64,000 bases of DNA from a virus (IMGVR_UViG_3300050014_000073:19141-83140); one strand, 5' to 3'. Positions 1 through 7,142 are shown, counted from the first letter of the stretch. Notes: a model not told the origin generated them from the letters alone. Program-made: numbers and translations.

Positions 1-976
1 ACGAAGGCGGAGTCCTTTCTGTATTTGATTTGACTTCGAAGAACTTGTGACGGAGCGCTAGAAGCGACACCATGTTGCGGTCCGCAAGAAACTGTTCGAA
101 CTTCAGCTTGGCAGCTGCTCGTTCAATATTACTTCTCCAAAACGGTTCGGTTCGGTAAGATGGGATTCCATGAGCTTCGATGCAGGACTTGATTCGGGGA
201 TCGTACCAGGAAGTAGGAATCTGAGCAGCGTAATATGACTTCTTGATCTCGGGCCAGATTGGTTCTAGGTTTGCGTGAAGAAGCCGGAAGCTAGGAATCT
301 GGTCTTTAAATCCTGGAAGTCCTAAGTCAGCGCCGTCTTTCAGCAGCTTGATTGCCGTCTTCGGTCCCATCCCGCGCATTGGCTTGATATTGTCACAGGA
401 GTCCCCGCCAAGTGCGAGGTATTCATCCCAGACGTGAACCGGGATTCCGAACTCCTTCTCGACGTCGGTGTGTGAGATCCGGCGGAAGTTTCCGTTTTCC
501 TTCTTGGGAACGAGAACTTGTACGCGGGAGTTGAGCAACTGGTAGAAGTCTTTGTCAGTACTGAATATGAGCACGTCGTCCTTCAAGATCTTCGACAGTA
601 CTCCAATGACATCGTCAGCCTCAAGTCCCATCACGCTGACGCTGGAATAGCCTAGCAATGTCAGGATGTTGAAAACTTCTGGAAGTTGAGCGAGAATCCC
701 TCGGTACTCGTCATTGTTATGATTGCGGTTTGCTTTGTACTTCGTGACTACGTCTTCGCGCCAGTTGCGGGGTTTTGCTGCGCCTGGAATTGGAATGCCA
801 TGGTCCCATACCCACAAGATCCTTGGAGAGACGTTTTGCCGTAAGTCATGAAGGGTTTTCAGGATGCCGTATATGATACCAGTGGGTTTGCTTTCGTACG
901 AGAGGTTGTGGAATGCGTAGTGAGCCCGAAATACGGTGTTCATTACATCCACGAGGATTACAGGAGACTGTGGCAT
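1..976 (-). CDS. 5'-3' exonuclease / flap endonuclease (3' end cut by window edge)
   Basis: Reading leftward from the ATG at 976 gives 325 codons that run off the window, so the C-terminus is missing. The order matches the PIN/FEN-type 5'-3' exonuclease found in DNA polymerase I and in phages. Metal-binding acidic residues are visible at D10 (ILVDVMNT), E119-D122 (GLEADDVIG) and D141/D143 (STDKDF). A GGD motif at 190-192 leads into a helix-hairpin-helix (about 196-210, RGMGPKTA) that grips DNA. The likely job is removing RNA primers and flaps during phage replication. It is the last visible gene of the leftward replication operon and starts one base after the stop of the HTH gene, so the two are probably translated together. 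The family call is firm. Confidence 0.93.
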   Translation of the reverse strand, partial: MPQSPVILVDVMNTVFRAHYAFHNLSYESKPTGIIYGILKTLHDLRQNVSPRILWVWDHGIPIPGAAKPRNWREDVVTKYKANRNHNNDEYRGILAQLPEVFNILTLLGYSSVSVMGLEADDVIGVLSKILKDDVLIFSTDKDFYQLLNSRVQVLVPKKENGNFRRISHTDVEKEFGIPVHVWDEYLALGGDSCDNIKPMRGMGPKTAIKLLKDGADLGLPGFKDQIPSFRLLHANLEPIWPEIKKSYYAAQIPTSWYDPRIKSCIEAHGIPSYRTEPFWRSNIERAAAKLKFEQFLADRNMVSLLALRHKFFEVKSNTERTPPS

Positions 977-977
977 G

Positions 978-1151
978 TTACGCTACGTTCTTGTAAGTCT
1001 TACCACGCAGGATGTTGGAAATGGTTGCTTGGGTGACCCCGAGTTTATCCGCAACCTTTTTCTGGGTCAGTTCTTCACGAGGCTGAAGAACTTTGCGTAC
1101 CCACTCGACTTGAGCAGATGAGAGAGAAGCAGAACCTTTTTTACGTGCCAT
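978..1151 (-). CDS. small HTH DNA-binding protein, 57 aa
   Basis: A 57-codon frame from the ATG at 1151. Residues about 26-52 (REELTQKKVADKLGVTQATI) form a clear helix-turn-helix of the Cro/C1 or resolvase type. The N-terminus is basic and low in complexity (MARKKGSASLSS). Its start codon overlaps a perfect 14-bp palindrome at 1151-1164, which suggests autoregulation, though that is inference. It lies between primase and exonuclease in the leftward operon, with a 1-base gap to the exonuclease. It may be a transcriptional repressor of the replication operon; a DNA-targeting accessory protein is the main alternative. Confidence 0.82.
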   Translation of the reverse strand: MARKKGSASLSSAQVEWVRKVLQPREELTQKKVADKLGVTQATISNILRGKTYKNVA

Positions 1152-1164
1152 ACTTTATAAAGTA
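1151..1164. promoter_or_regulatory. 14-bp perfect palindrome, possible operator
   Basis: TACTTTATAAAGTA reads the same on both strands and overlaps the start codon of the 57-aa HTH gene. Half-sites TAAAGTA recur twice at 16893-16899 and 16906-16912, just after a rightward promoter. A related ACTTTATAAAAG lies at 2100-2110, in front of the primase gene. An operator for the HTH protein is plausible but unproven. Confidence 0.45.
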
Positions 1165-1204
1165 TAACGTATTGATTGGGAGTAGTAAAGGAATATTTAT
1201 TCCG

Positions 1205-2095
1205 CTACTTTAGGAGCAGACGAGCTCGGGTTCCCCACGTGTAAGGAACCAAGTTATTCGTGATCAGAGCTTGTAGTTCTTCTAGCGGAGCTTCATCAGC
1301 AGGAAGTCGGACGGGCCACACGATACTGACAGGATTCTTCCAGCGTTCAACGAGCTTCTCGGCGACGTGAACCGTTCCCTTCCGTCCTACGGAATCCGGG
1401 TCAGGATAGAGAACCAAGTGTTTGCAGGAACTCTCGGAAATCTGTTGGAGTTGAATATCCGTCAAATCGTGTCCTAGGAGTGAAGCGGAGCCGGAATCCG
1501 TGACCTGAGCAATCCGGAGTGCTTTGATTGCTCCTTCACTGAGAATCGTCACTTCCTGCTTCGGGTCAAATCTGAACAGGTATTTTTCCCCGCGACTATT
1601 GAGGTACTTCGGCGTAGAGTCGGTGAACGTTCGGGCGTTGATTGCCTTTAGCTCCTTGTCTACGAAAACCGGGAACAGGATTCGATAAGCATATCTTCCA
1701 CCGTACGAAACTCCGATACGATTCTCCCGGATCTGCTCTTCCGTGATTCCACGGTCTAGGATATACTTCTTGGCTTGGCAATCGAGATCGTCATAGACGC
1801 GAGTGAGAACCTGGAAATCCTTTGGGAACTCAACGCGCTCAAAGTTCCCGGAATCTGGAGCTTTCTCGACTCCTGTGACCTCGGCTGAAATCCCAAGTTG
1901 CTTGAGAACAGGAACGATAGCGTATCTATGCTTCCAATTGCACTTCCCGTTAAAACACCTGCCCCATTGTTGGGTTGTATGCACACACAGAAGAAGTCGA
2001 GGATCATTGCAAAAAGGACACGCGATGTGAATCTTACCGTCATGCCCCTGGCGGAACTTAATACCTCTGCGAAGGAGAGCTTCCTGGAAAGTCAT
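1205..2095 (-). CDS. DnaG-type primase with zinc ribbon and Toprim domain
   Basis: A 296-aa protein. The N-terminal zinc ribbon has cysteines at C26, C29, C47 and C52. A primase linker region follows, then a Toprim domain with the catalytic glutamate at about 187 (ILSEGAIKAL) and the DxD-type acidic pair at about 232/234 (LYPDPDS). It is shorter than bacterial DnaG and lacks a helicase domain; the DnaB-like helicase is separate in the same operon (4277-5647). It would lay down RNA primers at the fork. The ATG at 2095 lies inside an 18-bp sequence that is repeated at 2977-2994. Before the PEP-CTERM cassette entered, this ATG probably overlapped the stop of the upstream gene (ATGA). Confidence 0.88.
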   Translation of the reverse strand: MTFQEALLRRGIKFRQGHDGKIHIACPFCNDPRLLLCVHTTQQWGRCFNGKCNWKHRYAIVPVLKQLGISAEVTGVEKAPDSGNFERVEFPKDFQVLTRVYDDLDCQAKKYILDRGITEEQIRENRIGVSYGGRYAYRILFPVFVDKELKAINARTFTDSTPKYLNSRGEKYLFRFDPKQEVTILSEGAIKALRIAQVTDSGSASLLGHDLTDIQLQQISESSCKHLVLYPDPDSVGRKGTVHVAEKLVERWKNPVSIVWPVRLPADEAPLEELQALITNNLVPYTWGTRARLLLK

Positions 2096-2105
2096 GTCAA
2101 CTTTA
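2088..2105. repeat. 18-bp direct repeat, left copy
   Basis: AAAGTCATGTCAACTTTA, identical to 2977-2994. It contains the primase start codon. The two copies bound the PEP-CTERM cassette like a target-site duplication. Confidence 0.85.
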
Positions 2106-2130
2106 TAAAAGGGCGGATTACGCGCCGCCC
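2105..2130 (-). terminator. Rho-independent terminator after the PEP-CTERM gene
   Basis: On the minus strand a GGGCGG/CCGCCC stem with an 8-nt loop (2111-2130) is followed by TTTTAT. It lies just after the stop of the PEP-CTERM gene and just before the primase gene. The 24-bp hairpin block 2111-2134 recurs at 2786-2809 with one mismatch. Confidence 0.6.
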
Positions 2131-2158
2131 CGCGTGGTTGAACTGCCCTTTTCTTTCG

Positions 2159-2767
2159 CTACTGGATGGGCTCTGGCCGCCTGCGCCGCATTAGACTCAA
2201 TGCCAAAAGTCCCGCCCCGAGCAGAAATAGCGAGGTTGGCTCAGGCGCATTGGAGGATGCCACGAAAGCCTGGGTGCCACTCCCGGCCACTGGCTCGATA
2301 TATTCCACCGAGCCGAAATTGAACGTTGGGATCTCGGAGCTTGCCGTCCAGAGGTAGGAAGCCATACTCGCGGTCGTCGCAAAGGCCCCCTGGTCGAAGA
2401 CGTTCCACATATCCTGCTGGATGTCGATCTGCGACTGCGGTGTAGGCGTTAGCAGTGTCGAAAGCACGCCAATCAATTCGTAGCCTTGGAGTGCTCCCCG
2501 ATCGGCGGAGAACATGCCGGAGGACGCCGCCTCGCCCAGCGTGTCGATATTGGCCATCCAGCTTTCGCCGGTTGTGATTTCGTTGAATAGGTCGTAGCAG
2601 TCGGCGGATATGTCCAGACTTCCGACTGTGAGAAAGTAAGGCAGAACGTAATCGGAGCCGTTGTTTACCCCGGTTGTCCCGTTGAATGTGACCTGAATCG
2701 TTTCCGCATTCAGGCAAATTGTACCCACCAATAAGGCCATGGCGAGCAGTTTAATCGTCGTTTTCAT
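2159..2767 (-). CDS. PEP-CTERM surface protein, 202 aa
   Basis: The start is taken at 2767 (MKTTIKLLAMALLVG), after an AGGAGG about 12 bases upstream. A longer in-frame start at 2860 would bury the signal peptide. The protein has an N-terminal Sec signal ending near NAE, about 150 residues of unrecognised, probably beta-rich secreted domain, and a C-terminal PEP-CTERM tail: a PEP motif, a hydrophobic stretch (TSLFLLGAGLLALSL), then RRRR. Known PEP-CTERM tails are processed by host exosortase, and the protein is sorted to the envelope or secreted with exopolysaccharide. A phage copy needs a host with that machinery. It sits in a cassette bounded by direct repeats, so it is probably captured host cargo. 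Its benefit to the phage is unknown. Confidence 0.85.
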   Translation of the reverse strand: MKTTIKLLAMALLVGTICLNAETIQVTFNGTTGVNNGSDYVLPYFLTVGSLDISADCYDLFNEITTGESWMANIDTLGEAASSGMFSADRGALQGYELIGVLSTLLTPTPQSQIDIQQDMWNVFDQGAFATTASMASYLWTASSEIPTFNFGSVEYIEPVAGSGTQAFVASSNAPEPTSLFLLGAGLLALSLMRRRRPEPIQ

Positions 2768-2785
2768 GTTGTGTTCATTCCTCCT

Positions 2786-2809
2786 GGGCGGATTACGCAC
2801 CGCCCCGCG
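2786..2809. repeat. 24-bp hairpin block, second copy
   Basis: Matches 2111-2134 at 23 of 24 positions and has the same GGGCGG/CCGCCC stem. This copy is directly upstream of the PEP-CTERM ribosome site, so the gene is bracketed by two near-identical hairpins. The hairpins may have come with the gene from its source genome. Confidence 0.7.
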
Positions 2810-2976
2810 CTGTACCTGGTCCACTAGATTCTGCAAGGCGTGATAGGTTTTCTCAAGCATCTTCGTCTCCTTTTTGATCCAGTTTCTAATCCCTTAATTT
2901 GCTCTCAGTCCGGGATCGACATTATTGGGACTTGCAAGATAGACTGTCATGTGTTTGCTCAACAGGGTGAGTCTTT

Positions 2977-2994
2977 AAAGTCATGTCAACTTTA
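2977..2994. repeat. 18-bp direct repeat, right copy
   Basis: Identical to 2088-2105. It overlaps the stop codon of the gene at 2981-3392. Confidence 0.85.
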
Positions 2995-3392
2995 CAGGAA
3001 TCAGGTACTCTTGTATACAGTCGAGAGTGTAGTTCTGATTCGGATTCGGATCGTGGGCAATATCCGCCTTCCAATAGACCTTATTTGGATCGGGGCCTTC
3101 TTCTGAAAGGAATTTCAAAACGACGGAATGTCTCTCCTCAGTTCCTACTACTGAAAAGAACCCTAGTCCGTATACTCCGATAGCACAGACGGAGTCTTCC
3201 GGGTGGAAGTAGAGAAATCCATATCCTTGCTCTTCTAGCCAGTCCATTGCAGGATCAAACCAAGCCTTTCCCGGTCCAAATTCAGAGAAGTTAGGTACCT
3301 CGTCGAGAGGCAGGTCCAAGATACTAGCAAAAGCTGCTTGCAGACAATTGCCTTGAAGCTTCCCGAACTTATTTTTGAAATACCGGCGTCAT
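2981..3392 (-). CDS. Conserved phage protein, reading frame broken by a 1-nt shift near its start
   Basis: The uninterrupted part (TTG at 3319 to 2981) codes for 112 aa, but the frame is open further upstream and reads KLQGNCLQAAFASILDLPLDEVPNF-like sequence with no start codon. A well-placed ATG at 3392, after GGAGGAACC, reads MTPVFQK and then stops at TAA. Dropping one A from the five-A run (minus strand; T run at 3372-3376) joins the two into MTPVFQNKFGKLQGNC, a typical start for this family. So there is a real frameshift, a sequencing error or a recoding site. The GNC-alanine-serine motif recalls phage proteins with a cysteine-peptidase-like N-terminus; the function is unknown. The stop lies in the 18-bp repeat. 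Confidence 0.7.
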
Positions 3393-3413
3393 GGTTCCTC
3401 CGGGAACACTAGG

Positions 3414-4280
3414 TCATATCACAAGTTTTCTTGCAAGAACTCTTTGTATTCCAGCATCAGTATCAAGAACAGACCACGACTTGATTTTACTGCTTGCCTT
3501 CTTGATCTCTATAGCAATTGCTTCCGCGACGGCGGGAACGACTGCGTTCCCACACATTCGTTTACGAACGGCATCAGAAAATCCCGAAGTCCAGCCAATT
3601 GGAAATCCAAATCCGTATTCATACTCTTCCGCCAAAAGACGCCGTAACCCTTTTCCGGACTTCCAAACGAAATTTGCATTACGAACATTTCCGCCTTCTT
3701 GTGACATAAGACAACCCAAAACTGCATGTTGAACTTTAGACAGCGCTTTACGAGATGATGGATTAGTTGCTTGGACATGAAACATTCGAATTGCAGTTTT
3801 GGAAGTACAGCCAACGACAAAGGCTCTTTCGCGGTTTTGAGGTACAAATTGGGAGGCGTTCGCCCAGATAACAACGACTGCGTATCCGCAGGCTTCCAGT
3901 GCGAGAGCGAACTCGTTAACATTTGGTGAAGGAACATTCTCGCGGACCACCCACCGAGGCGCGAGTCGTGCTGCCACGGCAAGGTAGTATCCGGACAAGT
4001 CGGGATGACGGCTTTCATGATTTCCTTTCGCAATAGAGCGCGCGGGGCAGGGGTCTCCTCCGATGATTACATCTGGAACTGGAATGGGATTGTTCCCTAA
4101 AAGTCTAGTTTTTAGAAGATCCTTGACATCAGAATAAATTGGAACTCCAGGAAACTTGTTATGAAGCCGTTGACAGGATCGGTCTTTCTCACAGAACCAG
4201 ATTGTCTTGAATCCTGCGTTGCAAAAGCCGAGATCCATTCCTCCGATTCCTGAGAACAGACTTCCAACCGTCAGCTTCAC
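3414..4280 (-). CDS. C5-cytosine DNA methyltransferase
   Basis: A 288-aa protein with the conserved motifs in order: I (LFSGIGGMDLGF, about 8-19, SAM binding), IV with catalytic Cys78 (GGDPCPARS), VI (RENVPS, about 114-119), VIII (QNRERAF, about 148) and X (RMCGNAVVPAVAEA, near 236). The gap between VIII and X is short, so the target-recognition region is small. It would transfer a methyl group to C5 of cytosine in phage DNA, probably to evade host restriction. Its ATG overlaps the helicase stop by 4 bases. No partner restriction enzyme is visible, so it is a solitary methyltransferase. Confidence 0.94.
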   Translation of the reverse strand: MKLTVGSLFSGIGGMDLGFCNAGFKTIWFCEKDRSCQRLHNKFPGVPIYSDVKDLLKTRLLGNNPIPVPDVIIGGDPCPARSIAKGNHESRHPDLSGYYLAVAARLAPRWVVRENVPSPNVNEFALALEACGYAVVVIWANASQFVPQNRERAFVVGCTSKTAIRMFHVQATNPSSRKALSKVQHAVLGCLMSQEGGNVRNANFVWKSGKGLRRLLAEEYEYGFGFPIGWTSGFSDAVRKRMCGNAVVPAVAEAIAIEIKKASSKIKSWSVLDTDAGIQRVLARKLVI

Positions 4281-5647
4281 GGTTCCTCCGGAACGGCATT
4301 CATTTTCGCATACCGGGCCGTCGCTTCTGCGTCGTATATGCTTCCCTGCTTCAAGTCCGGGACGATCTCACACCCAATTTCCATCCGGGCGTTTTTATGC
4401 GCCGCAACCCATAAGTAAATCGAATCTTCAGTCCAGTCCCCTTTTCCCATCGAGATTCCACAAGCGACTTTCCGCATCTTGCCGATGTCTTCGGCAACAC
4501 GATCCCCGCTCAGGATCTTGAGATTCCGCGTATCACGCTGGGTCTGAGCAGCTACCCAGCCCACCTGGTTGTACCGAGCCATGAACTGCCGCAAGCCTCG
4601 ATAGACATCGTCAGATTCAAACCGCTTCTCGGAATATTTCCGGCTCGGTCGGATTTCCTCATCATAGTCAATGAGCGTCGCATCAGGTATGAATCCCTCA
4701 TCTCGAAATGACCCGACGGCAGATTCAAGAGTTGCAAGAGTAAATCCCCCCTCCGTCCCATCATAGATCTTGATCTTCCCGTGAACTGAGTTCTTGAACT
4801 TCTCAAATCTCTTGGTAAGAGTCTGAGGATAGTCTGCCAGTCCAATCATCGAAATATGCGAGACGATTGCGTCCAGCCGGTCCTCGACAGTTTTTCGTGG
4901 GTCTTCAAGTGTGACGTACAGTACATTGAGCCTCTGCCGTGCGTAGGCGATCGCTAGCCACTCTAAGAACATACTTTTGCCCCGTTTGTACGGGGCCAGG
5001 ACCATGCCCAGCTCCTTAGGTGCTACAAGAGGGACGATCTGGTCGAGAGGTTCAATAAGAGAGTAGGGAACCCGAACATGCTTTCGTTCAGCTAGACGGC
5101 GGGCGATACGGTCATCGAGAGTTGACAGATAGTCAGTAGTCCGGTTCTCGTTCTGGAGAACAAGAACTCCCTTCCTGACGATCTCTGCCCACTTCTCGTC
5201 TGTGAGCTGTCCCGAAGAGTGAAGATCGACTAACTCTTCTATCGCGTTCTTGCGAAGCTGGTTGCTTTTGAACTTGACAACCTTTTCTACTAAGGCATCC
5301 GGAGCTGAGAGCTTGAGTTTCTCTATTGAAGCAACGTACTCGAAAAGTTCGGCTTTCTGCATTGCCCCAAGATCAAGCTGATGGGCATACTCTAAGACGT
5401 CGGACTGCGCCAGTTTCCCGAGAGGTTCGTGATGTTTCTTCCAGAACTCCAACGCTCGTTCCGCTACAATCCAGCGAGCTCGGCCGCGAGGCGCTGCTTT
5501 GTCAGGACGGAAATCTTCGGGTGACAGTAACGTTCCACACTGCTTCAGAGTATGATGATCGAGAACGAGAAGAGCAACCAGACTGTCCTGGAAGTGTGTG
5601 TCGTCCCACCAGCGGCTTGGAGATGGATGTTTGGAGGCTATAGACAT
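4277..5647 (-). CDS. Replicative DNA helicase, DnaB type
   Basis: A 456-aa protein. Residues 1-170 form a DnaB-like helical N-terminal domain (SLVALLVLDHHTL). The C-terminal RecA fold has a variant Walker A at 218-225 (APYKRGKS), a Walker B near 318 (ATLIDYDEE) and an AAQTQR-like sensor strand. The usual GxxxxGK(T/S) is recognisable but starts with APY rather than G. It should unwind DNA ahead of the phage fork, working with the primase at 1205-2095. No good Shine-Dalgarno precedes the ATG. The gene starts 9 bases after the stop of a repeat-encoded mini-gene, so coupling to that gene is possible. Confidence 0.88.
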   Translation of the reverse strand: MSIASKHPSPSRWWDDTHFQDSLVALLVLDHHTLKQCGTLLSPEDFRPDKAAPRGRARWIVAERALEFWKKHHEPLGKLAQSDVLEYAHQLDLGAMQKAELFEYVASIEKLKLSAPDALVEKVVKFKSNQLRKNAIEELVDLHSSGQLTDEKWAEIVRKGVLVLQNENRTTDYLSTLDDRIARRLAERKHVRVPYSLIEPLDQIVPLVAPKELGMVLAPYKRGKSMFLEWLAIAYARQRLNVLYVTLEDPRKTVEDRLDAIVSHISMIGLADYPQTLTKRFEKFKNSVHGKIKIYDGTEGGFTLATLESAVGSFRDEGFIPDATLIDYDEEIRPSRKYSEKRFESDDVYRGLRQFMARYNQVGWVAAQTQRDTRNLKILSGDRVAEDIGKMRKVACGISMGKGDWTEDSIYLWVAAHKNARMEIGCEIVPDLKQGSIYDAEATARYAKMNAVPEEP

Positions 5648-5656
5648 TGAACTAGG

Positions 5657-5832
5657 TTATGACCGCGACTCCGACCCCGACCGCGACCCCGACCCCGACC
5701 GCGGCCTCAACCCCGACTGCGACCACGACCGCGACCCCGACCCCGACCACGACCTCGACCACGACCGCGACCCCGACCCCGACCGTGACCTCAACCCCGA
5801 CTGCGACCACGACCGCGACCCCGACCCCGACC
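5657..5832. repeat. NGGTCG hexamer tandem repeat, copy 1
   Basis: About 176 bp of GACCCC/GACCGC-type hexamers. The G-rich strand is the mRNA-sense strand of the leftward operon, with GG and GGGG tracts every 4-6 bases, so folding into G-quadruplexes is possible. The flank at 5833-5857 is identical to 6846-6870. Confidence 0.85.
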
Positions 5833-5857
5833 ATTTATGAAGTTTGTTCCAACGCAT
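5657..5857 (-). CDS. Repeat-built mini-gene, copy 1 (66 aa, Ser/Arg/Gly/Trp)
   Basis: Starts MRWNKLHKW and then is almost wholly alternating serine with G, R, W or Q, coded by a hexamer repeat NGGTCG. A larger unit of about 27 residues occurs twice. The ATG is one base after the stop of the 189-aa gene and follows CAGGAGAGCGTGAT, a good ribosome site. A second copy with the same first block is at 6604-6870. All frames of the repeat are open, so translation rests on the ribosome site and operon position. I know of no family it belongs to. It may be a small basic nucleic-acid-binding peptide or a repeat expansion with no protein role. Confidence 0.45.
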   Translation of the reverse strand: MRWNKLHKWSGSGSRSWSQSGLRSRSGSGSRSWSRSWSGSGSRSWSQSGLRPRSGSGSRSGSESRS

Positions 5858-5858
5858 A

Positions 5859-6428
5859 TCACGCTCTCCTGAAATTCCTTCTGGGATGAAGTTCCCGAAA
5901 TCGCTGTCGACGAATCTCGTTCTCGAATTGAATCCGTTTCTGAGGTATTGTCTTTAGATAGTTTTTCAGTTCCCTATCCGGATCGAGATCTTCTTTTCCC
6001 GACCAAGCTAGTTTTATACTTGGTAGATTGTAGGACTTCCGGTTCTCACCATTCGGATATGTCTTGATGACGGCTTCTTCGAGACGCTGTCGAGCTGAGG
6101 CGCTTGCAATGAGAGAAGCCGGAAGCCCAAGGTGGAGTTCCTTATCGTTGTTCGGATCGTACTTCCGTCCCTGCTTATAGACAAGAGTCAAGACGTCGAG
6201 AATAAACTCAGGCGTAACGCAGTAGCGCATCGACCATACTTTGAGAGTAAGTAGTAGGAGTTCAGCATTCGGTCCTAGAGGCATCCATACAATGACATCT
6301 TCTGAATAAGGTTTCCGGTTGGTTCGCTGTCTACGAGAGTTCTCGACTTGCAATAAAGCTTTCTCAAGTCGAGACGCCCAGGCAGTGACAGCCTCCCGCA
6401 GTGCATGTTTAAGTTCAAGGTCTACCAT
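5859..6428 (-). CDS. Conserved hypothetical protein, 189 aa
   Basis: Not recognised. It is a soluble, mostly helical, charged protein with a basic C-terminus (RRQRFRELHPRRNFRRA), which could contact nucleic acid. Start MVDLELKHAL overlaps the stop of the 73-aa gene (ATGGTAG). It sits in the replication operon between that gene and repeat mini-gene copy 1, so a role around replication is likely but not shown. Confidence 0.7.
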   Translation of the reverse strand: MVDLELKHALREAVTAWASRLEKALLQVENSRRQRTNRKPYSEDVIVWMPLGPNAELLLLTLKVWSMRYCVTPEFILDVLTLVYKQGRKYDPNNDKELHLGLPASLIASASARQRLEEAVIKTYPNGENRKSYNLPSIKLAWSGKEDLDPDRELKNYLKTIPQKRIQFENEIRRQRFRELHPRRNFRRA

Positions 6429-6643
6429 CTGGAGTGGTCTTGGAGAAGCGTACCATCTATGAAATGAGAGGGTAGTACGACGATGCCTCCGGGAAGGTCA
6501 AGGGTAACGAAAGCGTAGGATTGCCGCATTACTAGACCTTCCTGTCCTGCGAAAGCTCCTTGATTGATGCGAAGCTGAAGGCCATCGCGGTCGAACACTT
6601 CGCCTACAATATAGATTTTTTCGCCTTTGATGACTTTGGGCAT
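6422..6643 (-). CDS. Hypothetical protein, 73 aa
   Basis: Start at 6643 (MPKVIKGEKIYIVGEVF). A longer in-frame reading from 6847 only translates the hexamer repeat as valine/glycine and is rejected. The predicted protein is beta-rich with regular hydrophobic spacing (YIVGEVF, YAFVTL, GIVVLPSHF), compatible with a small OB- or SH3-like barrel. The stop overlaps the next start. Function unknown. Confidence 0.7.
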   Translation of the reverse strand: MPKVIKGEKIYIVGEVFDRDGLQLRINQGAFAGQEGLVMRQSYAFVTLDLPGGIVVLPSHFIDGTLLQDHSRW

Positions 6644-6870
6644 TGTGTTAGATTTTCTATAGCTGCGACCCCGACCCCGACCCCGACTCCCGACCGCGAC
6701 TCCGACCCCGACCGCGACCTCAACCCCGACCACGACCACGACCGCGACCACGACCCCGACCGCGACCTCAACCCCGACCACGACCACGACCGCGACCCCG
6801 ACCACGACCCCGACCACGACCGCGACCCCGACCACGACCCCGACCATTTATGAAGTTTGTTCCAACGCAT
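6604..6870 (-). CDS. Repeat-built mini-gene, copy 2 (88 aa)
   Basis: Starts with the same MRWNKLHKW block as copy 1 and continues with W/G/R-serine repeats. Its ribosome site is GGGAAGTAGGA, 9 bases after the stop of the 87-aa gene. Near the end an extra base (TCGGGAGTCGG) shifts the frame, so the last 28 residues read through into the start of the 73-aa gene. Without that base it would stop at TAG (6661-6663 region), just before that gene, as copy 1 does. Copy 2 therefore looks like a decayed or slipped version of the same cassette. Confidence 0.35.
   Translation of the reverse strand: MRWNKLHKWSGSWSGSRSWSGSWSGSRSWSWSGLRSRSGSWSRSWSWSGLRSRSGSESRSGVGVGVGVAAIENLTQCPKSSKAKKSIL
6660..6847. repeat. 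NGGTCG hexamer tandem repeat, copy 2
   Basis: About 188 bp of the same hexamer family as 5657-5832. The two tracts share the 25-base flank that begins the mini-gene but differ in the order of hexamers, as expected for slippage or unequal exchange. Confidence 0.85.
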
Positions 6871-6878
6871 CGGAAATC

Positions 6879-7142
6879 CTACTTCCCTTCGCCGAAACTT
6901 TCGATAGCTCCACGCTGCACATACCAAGACGTGCCCGGAAGCGGTTGAGCATCTTTGTAGCCCCGTTCGGTAAACGCACCCGTTTCGTAAACGATCTTGG
7001 CGTCGGTTAGCAGAACGCAAGACTCATTCACTCCGGAAAGAGTTCCGGCATAGATGTAGTTCAAGCAGAATAGAAGGACTGACTTTCCAATAAGAGAAAG
7101 CAATCCTTCTTCGTCTTCGGAAACTTCAATAAGCTTTTTCAT
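6879..7142 (-). CDS. Conserved phage hypothetical, 87 aa, possibly Sm-like
   Basis: MKKLIEVSEDEEGLLSLIGK starts the frame. The middle reads GKSVLLFCLNYIYAGTLSGVNESCVLLTDAKIVYETG, a strand-turn-strand pattern like an Sm/LSm barrel in which GTL-GV-ES-VLL marks the Sm1 motif. This resemblance is weak and rests on pattern only. It begins 6 bases after the 111-aa gene ends and precedes mini-gene copy 2. Confidence 0.65.
   Translation of the reverse strand: MKKLIEVSEDEEGLLSLIGKSVLLFCLNYIYAGTLSGVNESCVLLTDAKIVYETGAFTERGYKDAQPLPGTSWYVQRGAIESFGEGK

Larger units (their letters stand above)
2088..2994. mobile_element. Inserted cargo cassette carrying a PEP-CTERM gene
   Basis: About 890 bp between and including two identical 18-bp direct repeats. 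The left copy carries the ATG of primase; the right copy carries the stop of the 2981-3392 gene. Removing the cassette together with one repeat copy restores an ATGA stop/start overlap, the usual spacing in this operon. Inside are a PEP-CTERM gene with its own ribosome site, a terminator-like hairpin and a second near-identical hairpin. No transposase or terminal inverted repeat is visible, so the mechanism is unknown. The remaining part (2810-2976) codes nothing convincing; the 20-codon frame created after the right repeat copy is probably spurious. Confidence 0.6.

Noticed and set aside
5652-5834. Valine/glycine proteins in other frames of the hexamer repeat
   Set aside because: Every frame of the repeat is open; only the MRWNKL frame has a ribosome site and a non-repeat start.
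6422-6847. 141-aa version of the 73-aa protein
   Set aside because: The extra N-terminus is translated repeat; the ATG at 6643 begins the natural sequence.
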